From Prunella strophiata (lineage: Eukaryota > Chordata > Aves > Passeriformes > Prunellidae), in assembly GCA_036583965.1 (NCBI GenBank), contig JAZBQD010000030.1, positions 54,375,551 through 54,439,550 on the forward strand: a stretch of 64,000 nt of DNA, read 5' to 3'. The notes below the pieces were generated by a model. It had not been told where the DNA came from. It saw only the letters and a list, made by a program, of their open reading frames with translations, and ran no database searches. A program made the translations under genes and the position numbers. Each line of letters starts with the position of its first letter. Positions within the stretch are counted from its first letter, which is position 1. Positions 11,272 through 24,621 of the stretch are shown here, piece by piece.

Positions 11272-12479
11272 TAAGAAAAGCAAATCAACAATTTTTTCCT
11301 AAGGACTGGAAAACACCAAGAGCTGTAATATACTTCTTTTAAAGTTTGTCTTCAGAGATGTGAGGATAATTCAACAGTAAGGCTGGATTGTGGCCAAATA
11401 CATCTGAGGAAAAGTCCCCCTTACCATGGTGTAGTGGGTCATTCTGCCTGGCCATGCAAAACTTCTGGCTGTGGGTCTCCCTCCATCCTCTTGGGACACC
11501 AGAAAATCGACTGTCCTCCATTCCTGGGGAAAACTTCACTGCTGGGATGGAGGGAAGGGAAAGGAGCACATCTGTGTACTTTCCACCTATCTTCTTTTCA
11601 TGGTGGATTTAGACCAAGGAAGAACTGTAAATGAGTTTTGAGTCAAGGCACACTAGGCTGGAATTAAAAGCCCTCCTTCATAAGCCAGGTTTTGGCCATT
11701 GCCAGCTTTGGCAGCCCAAGTGGTGGTGAGCTGGTGAGCCTTTGGCTGGATGGGCTCTCAGCCCATGGAGCAGGGCCAGAGCCTGAGCCTGGGCACAACC
11801 ACTGTGGCCACAGGAGAGATTTTGGATCCCTTGTGCCACAAAGCCTCCCTTCCCCTGAGCCATCTGTGTATAGATACAGACATACACATTCACACGGGTT
11901 TGTTTTTTTTGCAGGGTGTGGCTTGACACTTCCTCTACTGGTTTCACTGGGCCAGAGATACACTTTGCCATGAGCAGGCAGGAGGTTTTTCCTCCCTTTT
12001 GAAGAGGAAGTCTGGGAAAAAGAAGCCCTGCCTTCTCCAAGCCCCAGGGGAGCATACTTGAGTGACCCTCAGAGAGCCCCTCTAATGCCCCCACACCCCC
12101 ACACCACCTCAGCATCACCTCACAGGGCTGGGCTGTCTTTCCTCCCTGGTGGGTGGGGGTGTCACTGGGCTTCACACTTGCCTTCCAGATCCACTGTTTG
12201 CCATTGTTGCTTTCTTATTTCATACATATATTAATTAATTGTAAGTTCATATACACAAATAATTACATATATTTGTGTTATCTCTGTTCTTTGGGTATAA
12301 TTCTCTCACACCCACCTTTTCTATGGAGGGCTGGTGCAGAAGGGGCTGCTGGTGCTCCTTCCTCTGGCCCTGGAAGTGTGCACATTCCCCTGAGTCCCCT
12401 TGCCCACCACAGCCTGTGGCACTGGGACACATGGGGGGCCCCATGGGAGGTGAGGACACTGGCCTAGAGAAGCCTGGTG
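11271..12479. other. Unique noncoding DNA
   Basis: No gene or repeat was recognised. An AT-rich patch lies at about 12215-12290. Confidence 0.55.
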
Positions 12480-12930
12480 GGTCCCCTCAATCCCCAGTGT
12501 GTCCCCACTCTGTGACCCCCATTTCTCTGCCACCTGTGTCACCTGGCCCCAAACCCCCATGTCTCCCCCATGCTTCCACATGCTCTCCCATGTGTCTCAC
12601 TACTTCTCCACATGTGTCCTGCTGTCCTTCCACACCTGTCCTTCCATGTTTTCCTGCATGTCCTGCTGTGCTCCCCTGTGCCCCACCACATGTCCATGGG
12701 TCTCCTGTGCCCCACATGCACCTCCCCTGTATCCCACACATCCCTGTGTGCCTTCTTAAGTGTCTCCGTGTGCCACGCATGCTTCCCACACCCTTCACAC
12801 ATCCCACCACACCCCCTGCATGTCCCCAGTGGTCCCCAATGCTTGTCCCACTATGGCTCCATGCCTGTCCCTTGCACCCTCCTTGTGTGTTCCCCACCAG
12901 CTCTCCCAGCTGCCCCATTCCTTACTGTCC
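12480..12930. repeat. C-rich, strand-biased low-complexity block
   Basis: The plus strand is rich in C and T and built from irregular recurrences of short words such as CATGTCC, CCCCACATG, CACACCTGTCC and CTGTGCC. I cannot define a fixed period. It looks like a decayed minisatellite or a strand-asymmetric low-complexity tract. The same composition removes stop codons in several frames and creates a 235-codon Pro/Cys/His-rich open frame at 12275-12982 that should not be taken as a gene. Confidence 0.65.
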
Positions 12931-15900
12931 CTGGGCAGTAGAGTCTGCTGACATCTTGGTACAATGTGCTCCCAAAGCCTGAGGTGTCACTTTCTGATTT
13001 TGGGAGAAGCAGCAAAGTTGCCATCTAAGATGAAAGCAAAACCCCCTTTCCTCTTGTGACAAGCACTACTTGTTTAAAGCCCATGTGAGCACAATCTTGA
13101 GTGTTTTGGTGTAAATTGCCTGCTTGTGACACACAAACCAGTTCCTGAAAGAGTGCAGCAGGCTCACTGACTGCTTTGGTCTGGGGCTGTCTCAGCTTTC
13201 AGGATATAACACGTCCCCAGGAATTATTTCAAGCTGTAGCAAGAAAACACATGGCAAACCATCCAGCTGCTTGCAGTAGCCCTGCAACAAGATCTGTATT
13301 GTGAAAGTATGACTAAAGATGGCAGGAGAGAGAGGGTGCCCCATGGCAAAGCTCCATGGCCAGGTGACTTCTACTGTAAATCTTGTAGATTGTTATTGAC
13401 ACACAAAAAGCAATAAACCTATTGCTATGTGCTTTTTAGGCCAGCTTTTGGCTGGCAAACAAGGAATGTGATGGACCTTCCCAAGGCTGGCATTCTGGTG
13501 TTTGGTTTGGGTATTGACATTTTATATCCCATTGTTCAGGGCTGGGAAAAAAGTCAGTTATTGATTGGGGCAGAGCAATCTTTGTAGAAAGGCGTAGGGG
13601 CCTCCTTTTCATATTATTTGCATGCCTTCTCATTTACTGGGTGTGGAGAGAGAAAGGCTGTGTCCATGACACTGAGTGGTGCACAGACCTCCCACCCTGG
13701 ATGTGCACTGAGGTGACAGCGTGGCTGATGGAGAAGGGCAGGTTGTGTGGGTTAGACTGGTTTCACATCCAGCCCAGTATCCATCTCCAGATGTGGCCAG
13801 TTGTTTTGGGAGCAGGGAGGGCAGGGTTTGTAATGCTTCCCCTGCCAGGCTCTGAGATCTTTGTTCACTTCCTGCAGGTTCCTAGTGCTTGACCTGCTTT
13901 CTTGACTGCTGCTGAGGGCTGAGCTCTGCTTTGGTGGACACTGAGCACAGGACCCGGCTCTGGACCAGCAGTGGTCTGTGCAGAGCCCCTGTGAGCCCAG
14001 GACTCTTTTTTCCCCCTCAAAATATCTAGTTTTGCAGTTGTATGTGTTGAATTTGATCTGCCCTGACCCCTCACTGTCTGCAGTTCTCCCAGCCTGTCCT
14101 TGTCCTCAGACAGCTCCTTATCAGTGGCCAACCCTCTCCCCCCCCTCCTCACCCCTTTTCCAGGCTGGTTACGAAGGGCTGAGCAGCCGAGGTCACTGCA
14201 CAGAGCCAGACCCCGGTGGAAGGTCACTGCTATCACACTGCCATATGAGAACTGGCTGTCTTCTCCTGACCTCTGCTTCCTGTTTGTCAGCCTGTTATTT
14301 GTAGATAGCAGGACCCACTTTCTTATGCCTGAGTGGCTGCATTTCCTGAGGAGCTTTCTCTGCAGCCTCATTTCATCCCAAGCAGCTTCCTGGGCTGATG
14401 GAGCTGTTGTGCCCACAGGAGCACTGGTGTGCTGGTCCCAGCTTGCCTGAGCCTTGGGGTGGTGGTCTATGTGCCAGCAGGTCCAGAGCCACCCCACTGC
14501 CTTGGTGTCTTTGGTAGGAATGTGTGTGTTTTGGGTCCCCCCAGCAGTCACTGTGGGGCAACAACTCCAGACCCTCCAAGGGGCTGGTCTCTGCCCAGCA
14601 TCCAGGGCAGATGCTGTCACCTGGGGGTCCTGCAGCCACCAGCTGGGGGCTGAACAGCAACCAGCAACAGTCTCAGCTCGGCAGAAGTCTGTAAGAACAT
14701 GTGGCTAATTTGGTGTGTGCACACGTGCTACCAGGACCAGTGTGGTTTCCGAACAAGCCCAGGTGATTTTGCAGCTGGGACGGGGCTCAGGGCACATGTT
14801 TTTAACACTGCTGTTTATCTCACGTGGTGGTGAGTCAGGTCTGAGACCTTTGTTAAGTCGGCTCTCTCCATTTCTCCTTGCTGCCATCAAGCACTCCAGG
14901 TTTATCACCAGCACTGGGATGTCCTTCCCCAGCAGCACCTGAGGAGGCTGGGCAGTAGCTGCAGCAGCACCAGGGTAGAACACGCTGGATAGGCACAGCT
15001 CGTTTCTCTTCCCACAGTTCCAGATGACAAAAATAACACAAAATGGTGACAATTCTCCTATTGTTTTATTTCATTAAAAATATTTCTTCTCCCTCCTTTC
15101 TCTGCCCCACTGAGGGACGTTTTGGCAGTTTGCAAACATCCCCCTGTTCACATTCACTGAATGTTACTACAGGCATTTCTTTCATGTGACAGCTTGAAAA
15201 AGGGATGTGAAAGCTTTCCTTCTTGTCTTCCTGGCCTTTCCCTCCATCATCTGACCCTCATGAATGCTCTCCAGCAAACAGTTTGCCTTTCTTGCATGGT
15301 AGAATCTGGAAATAATTGCCTGCCACAGCACTTACTTCTATCAGTGAACAAGCTTGTGTAATTGTGCTGTGGTCTTTGCTCCACAGTTCATTTTCTTAGC
15401 TCAGAAATGTGCTTTTATTTTTTTTAACCATTTCATATAGTCTGTTTATCCCCACAATTCATTGCTACCAATAAAGTAGAAAAATAAGGGATAATCACCA
15501 CCATTGCTTTAAAACCAATGCCATGTGTGGGGAAAAAGCCCCAACCAAACAAGGAAAAAGTTCTACCATCCTCAAAGGAATGTGCATCAAATGTGCTCTA
15601 GCCAAAGCACTGGTTTTTTCTGATGGACCATATAAAAACTCAAGGTCCTGATAATCTGACAAGCCACAGTTTGATTCTTTGAATCTCAGCCACAGCTCAA
15701 AAGTTGGCTGACTTGTATCAGAAGCTCTGTAGTTGTGGTTGTTGCTGATCATTTGTTTGTAATTGGTATAGCAAGCTCTGGGAGCTGCAAATGTCATAAT
15801 CCTGTGGCACTGTATAGCTCTAAGGAGATTCCTGATAAATAACAATAATATACACACACATAATGGATACAGGCAGCAGCCAAACAGGACAATAATTGCT

Positions 15901-16065
15901 GTCTTGGTGGAGCTTATTAACTTAAATCAGCCAGAAAGAGATTTTGTGAATGGGTGCCACCTTTATAATTTCCTGGGGGAAAAAAAAGGGCAATATACAG
16001 CTTTCAAAAGATGTGCCCTGAGAGATGTGCTTCATGTGACCAGGGAGGAGCTACAGATATATGTG
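12931..16065. other. Unique noncoding DNA
   Basis: About 3.1 kb. The longest open frame, 251 codons on the minus strand at 13865-14620, has no recognisable domain and is shadowed by plus-strand frames of 74-116 codons. No RNA gene or transposon was recognised. Confidence 0.55.
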
Positions 16066-16143
16066 TGGTTGTTTTTTGTTTGTTTTTTTTGTTTGTTTTT
16101 TTTTGTTTGTTTGTTTGTTTGTTTGGGTTTTTTTGTTTTTTTT
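16066..16143. repeat. (TTTG)n-type T/G simple repeat
   Basis: About 78 bp of T runs interrupted by single G. It includes at least four tandem TTTG units around 16105-16125. Confidence 0.93.
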
Positions 16144-17677
16144 AAGGTGTCTAGTGTTTGCCCCAGGACTGGCCACAGAGACTAAACTGGCCCTGTTTGA
16201 TCTGATTGTCACTGTGACCCAGCCCCCATCACAGCATGTTTCCTCACTTAGCAGTGGTCCTACACCCAACCCCCTGAAGTGACCCAAACCCAGCTGACCT
16301 GAAAGTCCTCTCTAAATCTGAGTGATATTTCAGTGTCATGAGATGGCTCCCCCTATTTTCAAAGCCCAGGCATGTCTGCTCTGCATGTCCTGGTGCAGCT
16401 GCCTGACTTTCACACCTCTGAGCAGGACTACTTCAGGTTTTGCTAAAAATTAAGGATGTCCACAATACAATTCTCTAGCTCCAGTGTTAGCCAAAAGCCC
16501 AGCTGCTTAGTTGCCCATCCATGAACTGTCTATACAGGAATATATATATTCCAACAGGAAATTCCAGACAACCTTTGGCCAGATCCAACTACACATCCAA
16601 GCTGCTTTTTGCCATTTCATTTATGTAGAGTAGTGGGAAACACAAGTAAAGTAGCTACTTGTTCAACACATTTATCTCTATTTTACAGCTTGGGATTGAT
16701 CTAAAACAGTAGCACAGCATACCTGAATACATATATTTTAAGACATAAAGGGGAAATCTTGGTTACAGGGAAATTTATGAGTGCTTGTATTCACTACCCT
16801 GTGAGTCCTGTCTGAGATTCACCATCAAGCCAACACCTTTAGGTTCATCTCTACAGATGAAGTTCATTGAGCTGACAACTCCCAAGGAGGAGTCCCCACA
16901 AGGAGGATTTTCATCTCTGTTGGCTGGCATTAGTATGAAGTCAGAGGAGTAATCCTCAGTACATATTGGTTTAATTAAAATTAGTCGTATCCTCAGTCAG
17001 TGGAAATTATCAAAGAGGGAAATGTTAGGGAATTCTCTGCTGCTGAACTGTGGAGAAATGTACACAGAAATAGGATTCCCAGGTCCCTCGCTCAGCTAAT
17101 GAGGTGCACGGCATGGGCTGGGTCCCCTTGGTGCAAATGTGGGATAATGAGTGCAGTTTGGAATAGCACTCTGGGGAGAGCCAGTCCATCGTGCTCCCGC
17201 GCCGCAGCTGAGTCTTCTTCCACTCCGAGTTAATAATAAACACAGCCCAGCTAAGTGATATACGTGACACGTTTATTACCATGTCCTTTAGAAGCAATTT
17301 CCTTTCTGCTCTGTTTTCTCACAGACAGTGTAATTACCAAGTTAAAGAGAACAGAGGAGAAAAAAAAAAAAAAGTTTCCAGACTTGATCTTTCCCAGATG
17401 AAATGACAAAATTAGTGAAGCAGTGTAAGAGCAGATCTGTAAGGAGATATACCTTAGGGTTAACAGCTGCATTTCAGCAAGTCTTCAAGTGAAGGGGCAC
17501 AGTGAAATCAACTCCATATAGGTACAGCTTAGCAGCAGGGGATTTTTATGTGATTATACTGAAGCTGTTTGTGCCTGCATGGAAGGCAGGCATTGTGACA
17601 TTCCTAGCTATGTTTTGCAAAACAAACCCAGCCACCATTCCTGGCATAACAGATTGCTCAGTTCCAAATAAGAAAAG
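16144..17677. other. Unique noncoding DNA
   Basis: Nothing was recognised beyond a 15-nt A run at about 17359-17373. Confidence 0.55.
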
Positions 17678-17701
17678 AAAAAAAAAAAAAAAAAAAAAAA
17701 A
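17678..17701. repeat. Poly(A) run, about 24 nt
   Basis: An A run preceded by AAGAAAAG. Upstream sequence shows no obvious processed transcript, so this is most likely a simple homopolymer. Confidence 0.93.
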
Positions 17702-17956
17702 GGCAAAATCCTAATGCAGTAGGAGGAGGTGACCATTGACTTTGTCAGAGTTAGAATTTCCCTAGTGTGTTGCCTCATCTTGGGTTGCACAAGGTGAATG
17801 CCATGAGTTTTGCATTTATTATGCTTTCTGTTCACTCTGTAGCCCCATCACCAGGGCACCTGTTCAACTGAGGACCAGAAAATAATCCCTCAATTGCAAA
17901 TTGCTCAGCAGCAGGTGTCCTAAAATGTCCTATGCATAATAGTTGCATATTGAGCA

Positions 17957-18023
17957 CAGTGGTGCTGGTTAATGGCTGGATTTGATGATCTCAGACATCT
18001 CCAACCTTAATGATTCTGTGATT
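17957..18023 (+). mobile_element. CR1 3'-terminal stub, plus strand
   Basis: GGTGCTGGTTAATGGCTGG, TTTGATGATC, CCAACCTTAATGATTCTGTG in order. This is the last 65-70 bp of a CR1 element with a partial octamer tail. It is 5'-truncated to almost nothing. Confidence 0.82.
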
Positions 18024-19112
18024 GATAAACCAGAACTCTGTGAGGAGTGTGAGTGAGGATGTGCAGGCTGAGAAGCACAGGGAAAAAAGGCCTTTGGATT
18101 TCTCTGCACCAGTGTGCCCAGGGAGAAATAGTTTCCATACACGCTTTCAGCTCCTTCTGCTTGGAAAGAAAGGACACAGCCTCAAGGCATGATCATTACA
18201 ATGGGTCCTATGTAAGTTGCTCCTTAGAAGCATTTGTCAAACTGCAGTGAGCACAGGACAGTGTGGCAATGTGTCCTCATTCAGCAGTGGTTCCCATGGG
18301 CAATGGATCATGCTGGGAATCGAGCAGACTGCTGCTGGGTTCTGGCACAGCAAGGCAAGCTAAGGTGCTTGTGTTTTAACCTCTAAAACCCCAAATTATT
18401 TGGCTTCTGATATCCTCAGAGGGTCTGCATTGAGTGTCTTGGTCAAAGCAGCAGGGGCACAGTCTGGGTGGCAGGACCTGGGTGTAAAATTGTCCCCTGC
18501 AAAGTGCTCTCTGCTTCCCTTTTGGTCAGAGATCTGGAAACTTTCAGAGCATACTGCAAAGCTAGCAGTTGTGTGAGTCTGCCCACCCCATATTAGCTTT
18601 CAAGGAGGGTAATTTAGCAGTAGAAAAACAAGGAGGCAGAGTCAGCCAGCAGGAGGGTGATGTGATGGAGGGCCACAACACATGTGCTGTGGTGTGAGGC
18701 AGACAAGAGCACATCCAGACCAAGCATGAGGAGAATCCCTTGGAAGGATCAAACCCCTCTTCCTTGTGCAGAAAGACTCAGAAGATGGCTTTCAGGGGCT
18801 GCTGTCCTGCAGGGCTGGTCTTGAAAGCTGCCTCTCTCAGGGCAGGAACTGGGACCCCCATGGAGCCCTCCCACCTCTGGAAAACCTGTTATGTGACCCC
18901 TCATGGCCATCCCAACCAGTCAGTGGGCCTGGTGCCCCAGCAGAGGTTCTGCTCCTTGCCAGGCAGCTGTCAGGATGTTGGTTTGAGGGGGATATTTACT
19001 GCAGCCCAGGGCAGAGATGGACACCCTGGGCTCTGTGGTGCCGGGATATCCCCGTGCTGTGGGTCAAACATAAAGAACTAATTAAGCTGAATCCTTCCGA
19101 GGCAGAAATCAT
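18024..19112. other. Unique noncoding DNA
   Basis: No gene or repeat was recognised. The plus-strand frames of 113 and 156 codons starting near 18740-18766 overlap each other in different registers and show no domain. Confidence 0.55.
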
Positions 19113-19200
19113 GGGCCAGATTTCAGCTGGTGTAAATCAGCATGGCTCTGCTGGGGTCAATGGAACAAACCCAGCTTGTGCCAGTACAGGCTCTGGATTG
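19113..19200 (+). repeat. Candidate ancient amniote interspersed repeat
   Basis: GGGCCAGATTTCAGCTGGTG followed by TAAATCAGCATGGCTC and GGGGTCAATGGAAC resembles one half of an old palindromic interspersed repeat found across reptiles and birds. The other half, expected as an inverted copy, is only weakly visible (CCAGCTTGTGCCAG... GGCTCTGGA). I do not assign a family name. The resemblance comes from recall and was not searched. Confidence 0.45.
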
Positions 19201-21982
19201 GTGCCTGCCATTGTGCACGGTCACAAACACTGCTGAGTGCCATGAAATTAGAATGAAAGATTAATAAAATCATATTTTGCATTGTCCTCAGCACAGACAG
19301 GCCATTTGAAATAGCACAGCAGCCACATATTATTGGTGGCTCTGAACCATGTTGCTTTCAAAATACACTGTTGTGCATAGAAATTAATATGGTTACATGG
19401 TGAAAAGTATTATCTTCTGCATTATTTGTTAATTTAGGCTTATGGCTAAACAATTCACTTCATTAAGCCTTATAGTTTTTATTTTAAATTGCACACAGCA
19501 CTTCCAAGTGCTTTTTAAGCTCAGCTGTTCTCTGACTGTTTTCCTGGGAATTTAGGAGGTGGTGCCCCTCAGGGTTTTGCTCATAGTGTCCTCAATACCA
19601 GTTAGAACCAGGTGTGCTGGAGGAAACATCTCTTCATTTTTTCTTCTTCTCCCGCAGTTTCTGCAGAATTCCTCTTTACTGACAAATCCTTGAGAGAAAG
19701 TTTCATTGCAATTTATGATGGTCATGGTCATCTAGCAAATTGAAGTCCCCTCCTTTCCTTTGACAATATGTATGATACTGAGTGAAAGACTTAACATGCA
19801 GATTTTTTGTTTTGAAGCAACATCTCAGGACTATGTACTAGCCTAACACCCAGCCCCCTTTTCCCTAAATAAGAAAGTAAGTTTTCCTGAAGTCAAGCCA
19901 TTTGCTCCCTATGGCTTAGACTCTATTCCAGAAATTGTAATTGAATTTTGCTGCTTCTATCTCAAACTTACTTGCTTAGGATGTTAAAAGTTAGTATTGC
20001 CTTCAAAGCAGTAATAGTAGATTTGCTGTTTAATCATATCACCCTTCTGATTTGCAGCAGAAACAACTTTGTGGTTCAGCTGAAGACTGGAACTGAAAAA
20101 AAAGCAGATCAAATTTCATTTCTTGGAGATGTAATAGCCTTTATTCTTGCAATTATTCACCTATGTCTTGTCAGATTAAAGTTAATTACTGGGAAAGATA
20201 AGCTGTTCTTTCTTTCATTGTTACAGCTGGGGTGATACTGGATCACGACTTGGTACATGCTCATTGCACTTTGAGAGACATATTCTCCAGTGAAAATTGA
20301 CAGAACAATTTCAGTAGACATAAAACCTCCTGAATTTGCATGAGGCCTGCAGATGCTCCTGCCACAGAATAAGTTTCCATACAGACAGGTCAGGAGATGT
20401 GATGTTGTCTTAGAGGTTACGAGTACTCAAATGTGTTACTGCTTTGATTTCTTGTCCCTGGCATACCCAGGGTGGTTTGCTGTGCCAAACCACTTCTCCA
20501 TTTCATTTCCTCATGAAGAAGGAGCCTTACTAGGCCAGCTGGATGACAACAGAAAACTTAACAGGCACCCTTTGGCTATGCTAAAGGGCTGTCAAGCTTC
20601 CTTAGATCCCTGTTTGATGTCCTCTAGACTGGAAAAGATTTCCCAAAGGAAGGGGTTTCCAAACAGCTCTTGCTGGGATAGCCTTGGTTCCTGGGCTCAG
20701 GTTTTGTCCCTGCATTTCAGGAAATATCTTCATATCTCAAACTGGCAAAGCTTGGGATCCTGTGGTGCAATCTCACCTGTGGTATCTGTATCAGACATAT
20801 CTCAAAGGTAGCTCTGGTTTCTCCTGGAGCTCCTGTTCCATGTCTGGCCAGTCAAGAGAGGTATTTTGGGCCAACAGATCTGTATTGTATGAATTGCAGA
20901 TGTGTGAAGGTAAAACATTCATTCCTTTGGTAGCATTAATGCCTGGAGTTCAAGGAGGTATTCCCTTGATCTTAAGGATCCCAATGTATCTCTATTGACC
21001 AAGGACAGTGGAAGGAAAAAAGGATTGTCTACAGAGGAGTCAGAGTTGCTGCTGCTCTGATCCATGCCTCTTCCCTTTCTCTCTTCTTTGACTGCTAAAA
21101 AAGCACGTTGATATTGGCCTGATCCATTAACAGCCTGATTCCACTCCTCACAGCCTCCCAACTCAGCTCTGCCTGTGTCTGTCACCTCTCTGATTTTGCA
21201 CATCATTACCTGCTGGTCATCACCCATCCAGCTTCTCATTTTCTCATTACCTCTGGGAAATCTGCCACCTTTGCTGTCAGAGGGGTTCCACTCCCTGCTG
21301 CAGCTCCAGGTTTAGCTGTGACAGGAGTCAAAGCCAGCACTGCTCAGCCCGTGTGTGCCAGCAGGGCACTGGGCTGGGCAAGGGAAGCAGGCAGCCTCCA
21401 GTCCCTCTCCACTGTGGCCTTGCTGCCTAAGCTGGGGGTCATTTCCTCTCAGCATTCCCTGCCTCAGCCCAGTTTGGTGAACCCCTTTGCTGTTTGGGCT
21501 GCGCTTTCCAAACATTTTTAACTCTCCGTGCACCATCACGCTTGACTTCCCACCTGTCTTCATTCAAATCCCCCTTGAACACTCAGTCCTTCCAAGAGGC
21601 CTATAAATGCTAACCTAAGTCAAGATAATGTCATTATCACTGCCATCGATGAAGTAACTCATCAAGTGCTGAAATAAATCATTTTCTCTGGGGATTACTG
21701 CCTGAAAGCCAAATGTAATCAGTAAAGCTTGGGTTTGACAAGGCTGTCACAGATAGAATTCATTTACTAATGAGTTCCAGCCTAAAAGTCCACATTGGTA
21801 ATGTGTCTGTGGTTTTAATGAAACATTACAGAGACCTTTTTTCTCAGTATCTTTTGCTTGTTAGATATGCTGTTTGTCAGATAAGTCCTCCCACTTGATG
21901 TGCAAGTTTTTTTCTCCCTCTCCCCACAGCTGAACAATAGGTCTCTAAGCATTGTTTGCCAATGCTGTTTCCTAAAAATCTT
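19201..21982. other. Unique noncoding DNA
   Basis: AT-rich for the most part. No gene was recognised. A 152-codon plus-strand frame (20353-20811) lacks any recognisable motif. Confidence 0.55.
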
Positions 21983-22010
21983 ATTTGATCCTTTGGAATA
22001 AGGATCAAAT
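21983..22010. repeat. Perfect 11-bp inverted repeat, 6-nt spacer
   Basis: ATTTGATCCTT at 21983-21993 and AAGGATCAAAT at 22000-22010 are exact reverse complements separated by TGGAAT. It is a small stem-loop or dyad in AT-rich noncoding DNA, and could be chance. Confidence 0.9.
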
Positions 22011-24581
22011 TGGCCAAAAGCAACACGCCAGCTATGCTATTGCCTGTCCATGGAGGGATACAGCCTTTTGCAGAGGGTTTAACAAAATTGTTCCTCTTGA
22101 CAACCGCTGTGTGAAAAAGAAAGGTGCTATCTGTTCACCACACTATCAGGAGAAAACTTGAATCATCGATAAGGACGGTTTCTAAGCAACCAAATGCAGT
22201 CTACAACCATAATAACAGCACTTTGAAAGTAAATCACTTAGTCTGGTACATGCCCCACTCTCCAATTAATAGCAAATTCTTATCAGCTGTATTGTCTGGC
22301 AGACACACATTTACAGGGCTGAAGTAGCTCTAAAACAACACTTCAAGTGGTAGAACAAAACTCAGAGTCATTCAGATCTCCCAAAGACTAATAGCTTTAT
22401 AGAGTTTTTACAGAAAATACCCTAAAGATTTGAATGGAAAATAACAATTCTTACCTTTTCTACCCTATAGGATATTGTGTCGCTGTTCAAGGCTGACTCC
22501 CCAAAGCTACAGAAAAGATATTGCCATGGGTTTTTGAATATTTTTCCTGAATTTCTATATAGAAAAGTGACCCAAGTACCATCAATGCAGTGTTTATTAC
22601 AGTGCAGAAAATTCACTCTTTGTAAGAGAATCATATACTGCATCATTGTCTGCTCTACTGAAGTGTAAAAACCAGTTAAAGTAGGAGCAAAATTATCTTT
22701 TTCAGTAGGCAATATTGCAGGAGGCAACACAGAAACTTGTAGAAAGTACCTTTCCCTGCCACAGTCCACTTCCCAAGTCCATCACTCATCAGCTTGGCTC
22801 CCTGCCATGCCATTCCTTCCTTGTCTGCTGCTCTTCACCATCTCACTGCAGAGAGAGGGTGATGCTCCCCAGGGAGCTGTCCTAGAAAAGGTCTTCTTGC
22901 CTGTCCCTGGTAGCTCTCCTCCTCTTCCCATGGGCTGAGAAGCACAGGGAGCAGCAGCCCCCCAGTTTCTCTTAGCTGAGAAGCAAGCCAAGAGGATTCT
23001 CATCTTCATCTCCATCCTCCTGGTACATTTTAACAAGCAGGGAGGGATTTAGGGGACCTGATGGGCCATGAAAAGGGATGTTTTAAATGTTTTAAAATTC
23101 ACTGCAGAAGAAAGCAGGCAGCAGGTGGTTGTTGTTCTGCATGGCTGTTGTGAGGAGGGAAAGGGCAGCCACTGTTTCTCAGGTGGCCCCATCAAGGACG
23201 TTTTGGGAGCTGCTGACACAGAGCATTGGAAATGGGAGGCTGGGGAAGCAGGCATCCTTCCTGCTTAGGGACCAGCTGAGAGGGGTGGCAGGGAGTCTGG
23301 GGATGCCTGCTTCTTCATCTGCATGGTGCTGAAAGGGCCACAAACCCTGCGGCCCATGTGGGAACAAGGACCAGAACTTCAAAAAAGCAGATGTTTGCTG
23401 GGGGAAACAGAGGCACTGCAGCCACCCAGGAGCCTGAGCAGCTTACAAAGAACTTTTCATACTGCAGTTTGGGTCCTTTTAAGTGGCGTGCTAGGACCTC
23501 CCCATAATGTCTCTTGACCTAGGTATAAAATGGGAGGTAGAAATTGTGTGTCTGCCCTTGCTTTATCTGATTTGTCTAGTTTGACAGTGTCTGGCCTGAT
23601 GATAGTGCTGAACACAGCTGAAATACAAGCAATACCAAATAACTTCTTAGAGGAGTTGTAGAAGCTCAAGGATGCAGCAAACAAGGGTGGGAATCTGGGC
23701 CCAGGACATGGGGCAGGGAAATACTGGGACTGCCTTAGTTGCAGACCTCTATATTAATATACATTTGACAAATATTTTAAAAAAAAATTTGATGGCTTCA
23801 TAGAATCGGTCCACATGTCAAATGCTCCTGGCAAGCTTGATATATTTAGTTTTGGGAATTTAACCTCTATTTCTTCAAATGCATGCAAGAATCAATCTCT
23901 CTTCCAGCTGCTTTCATGGAAGGACATTTGATCAGAAGCATGGGGCAGCCTTTGGGAAGCAAAAGGTCCTTGAGTCCACAGCAAGCCACCACATGACAAT
24001 GATGTGTCTGCTCAGTGGAGGATGCACAATGAAATTTAGGAAATGATGGGAGAGGAGGCATGAAGGGAGGAGGAACCCCTTTTACAGCAAGTATGTGGAT
24101 GTCTTAGGCTGAGTCAGACTGGGAGATGTGATGAACAAGCCAGATGTTTCAAAAGTAGAGTTCTGGATACTTGGAGGGACGCTCACCTAATGCCAAAGAG
24201 TTCCCCAGGACAATGAGAAAAGCACAACAAAGAAATGTAATTATGTAATTTTTATTCTATCCCCCCTCCCACATCTACGTATTTCTCATGCTACCTGATT
24301 AAAGATCATATTTTCATTTAGAAACCAAAGTAAATCCTGGGAGTGCTTCAAGGTCTGAAAGGAAGAAGTCCAAGGAATGTTTGTTCTCGTGGAAAGATTA
24401 TGCCTTTTTTTTAAAATGTCAAGATATATTTCACATGTCTATATGGAAAAGGGCAGCTAGTGAATGTTGCAGTGAGCAGCAGGGTGTTATGACACACTGC
24501 AGCAGACAAGGGTAACCAGGTTCTTGTTAACAGATTCCTTGGGGTGGATTAGAGAGAAACAGCACTGGATGATCAGTGTAT
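22011..24581. other. Unique noncoding DNA
   Basis: No gene or transposon was recognised. The block at about 22080-22320 contains several homeodomain- and GATA-like words (CAATTAATAG, CTTATCAG) and has the texture of conserved noncoding sequence, but without an alignment this is only an impression. Confidence 0.5.
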
Positions 24582-24621
24582 ACACATGTAGGGGTTATTA
24601 CACACATGTAGGGGTTATTGC
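24582..24621 (+). repeat. 20-bp unit, two tandem copies
   Basis: ACACATGTAGGGGTTATT occurs at 24582-24599 and again at 24602-24619, a period of 20 bp. It is a minimal tandem duplication. Confidence 0.93.

Noticed and set aside
12275..12982. 235-codon Pro/Cys/His-rich open frame
   Set aside because: Most of it comes from the C-rich low-complexity block, and other frames on both strands are open over the same interval.
13865..14620. 251-codon minus-strand open frame
   Set aside because: It is overlapped by plus-strand frames of similar quality, with no recognisable motif or family and no splice context.
23795..23825. CATAGAATC word suggesting another CR1 end
   Set aside because: Only nine bases match, and none of the following CR1 3' UTR blocks are present.
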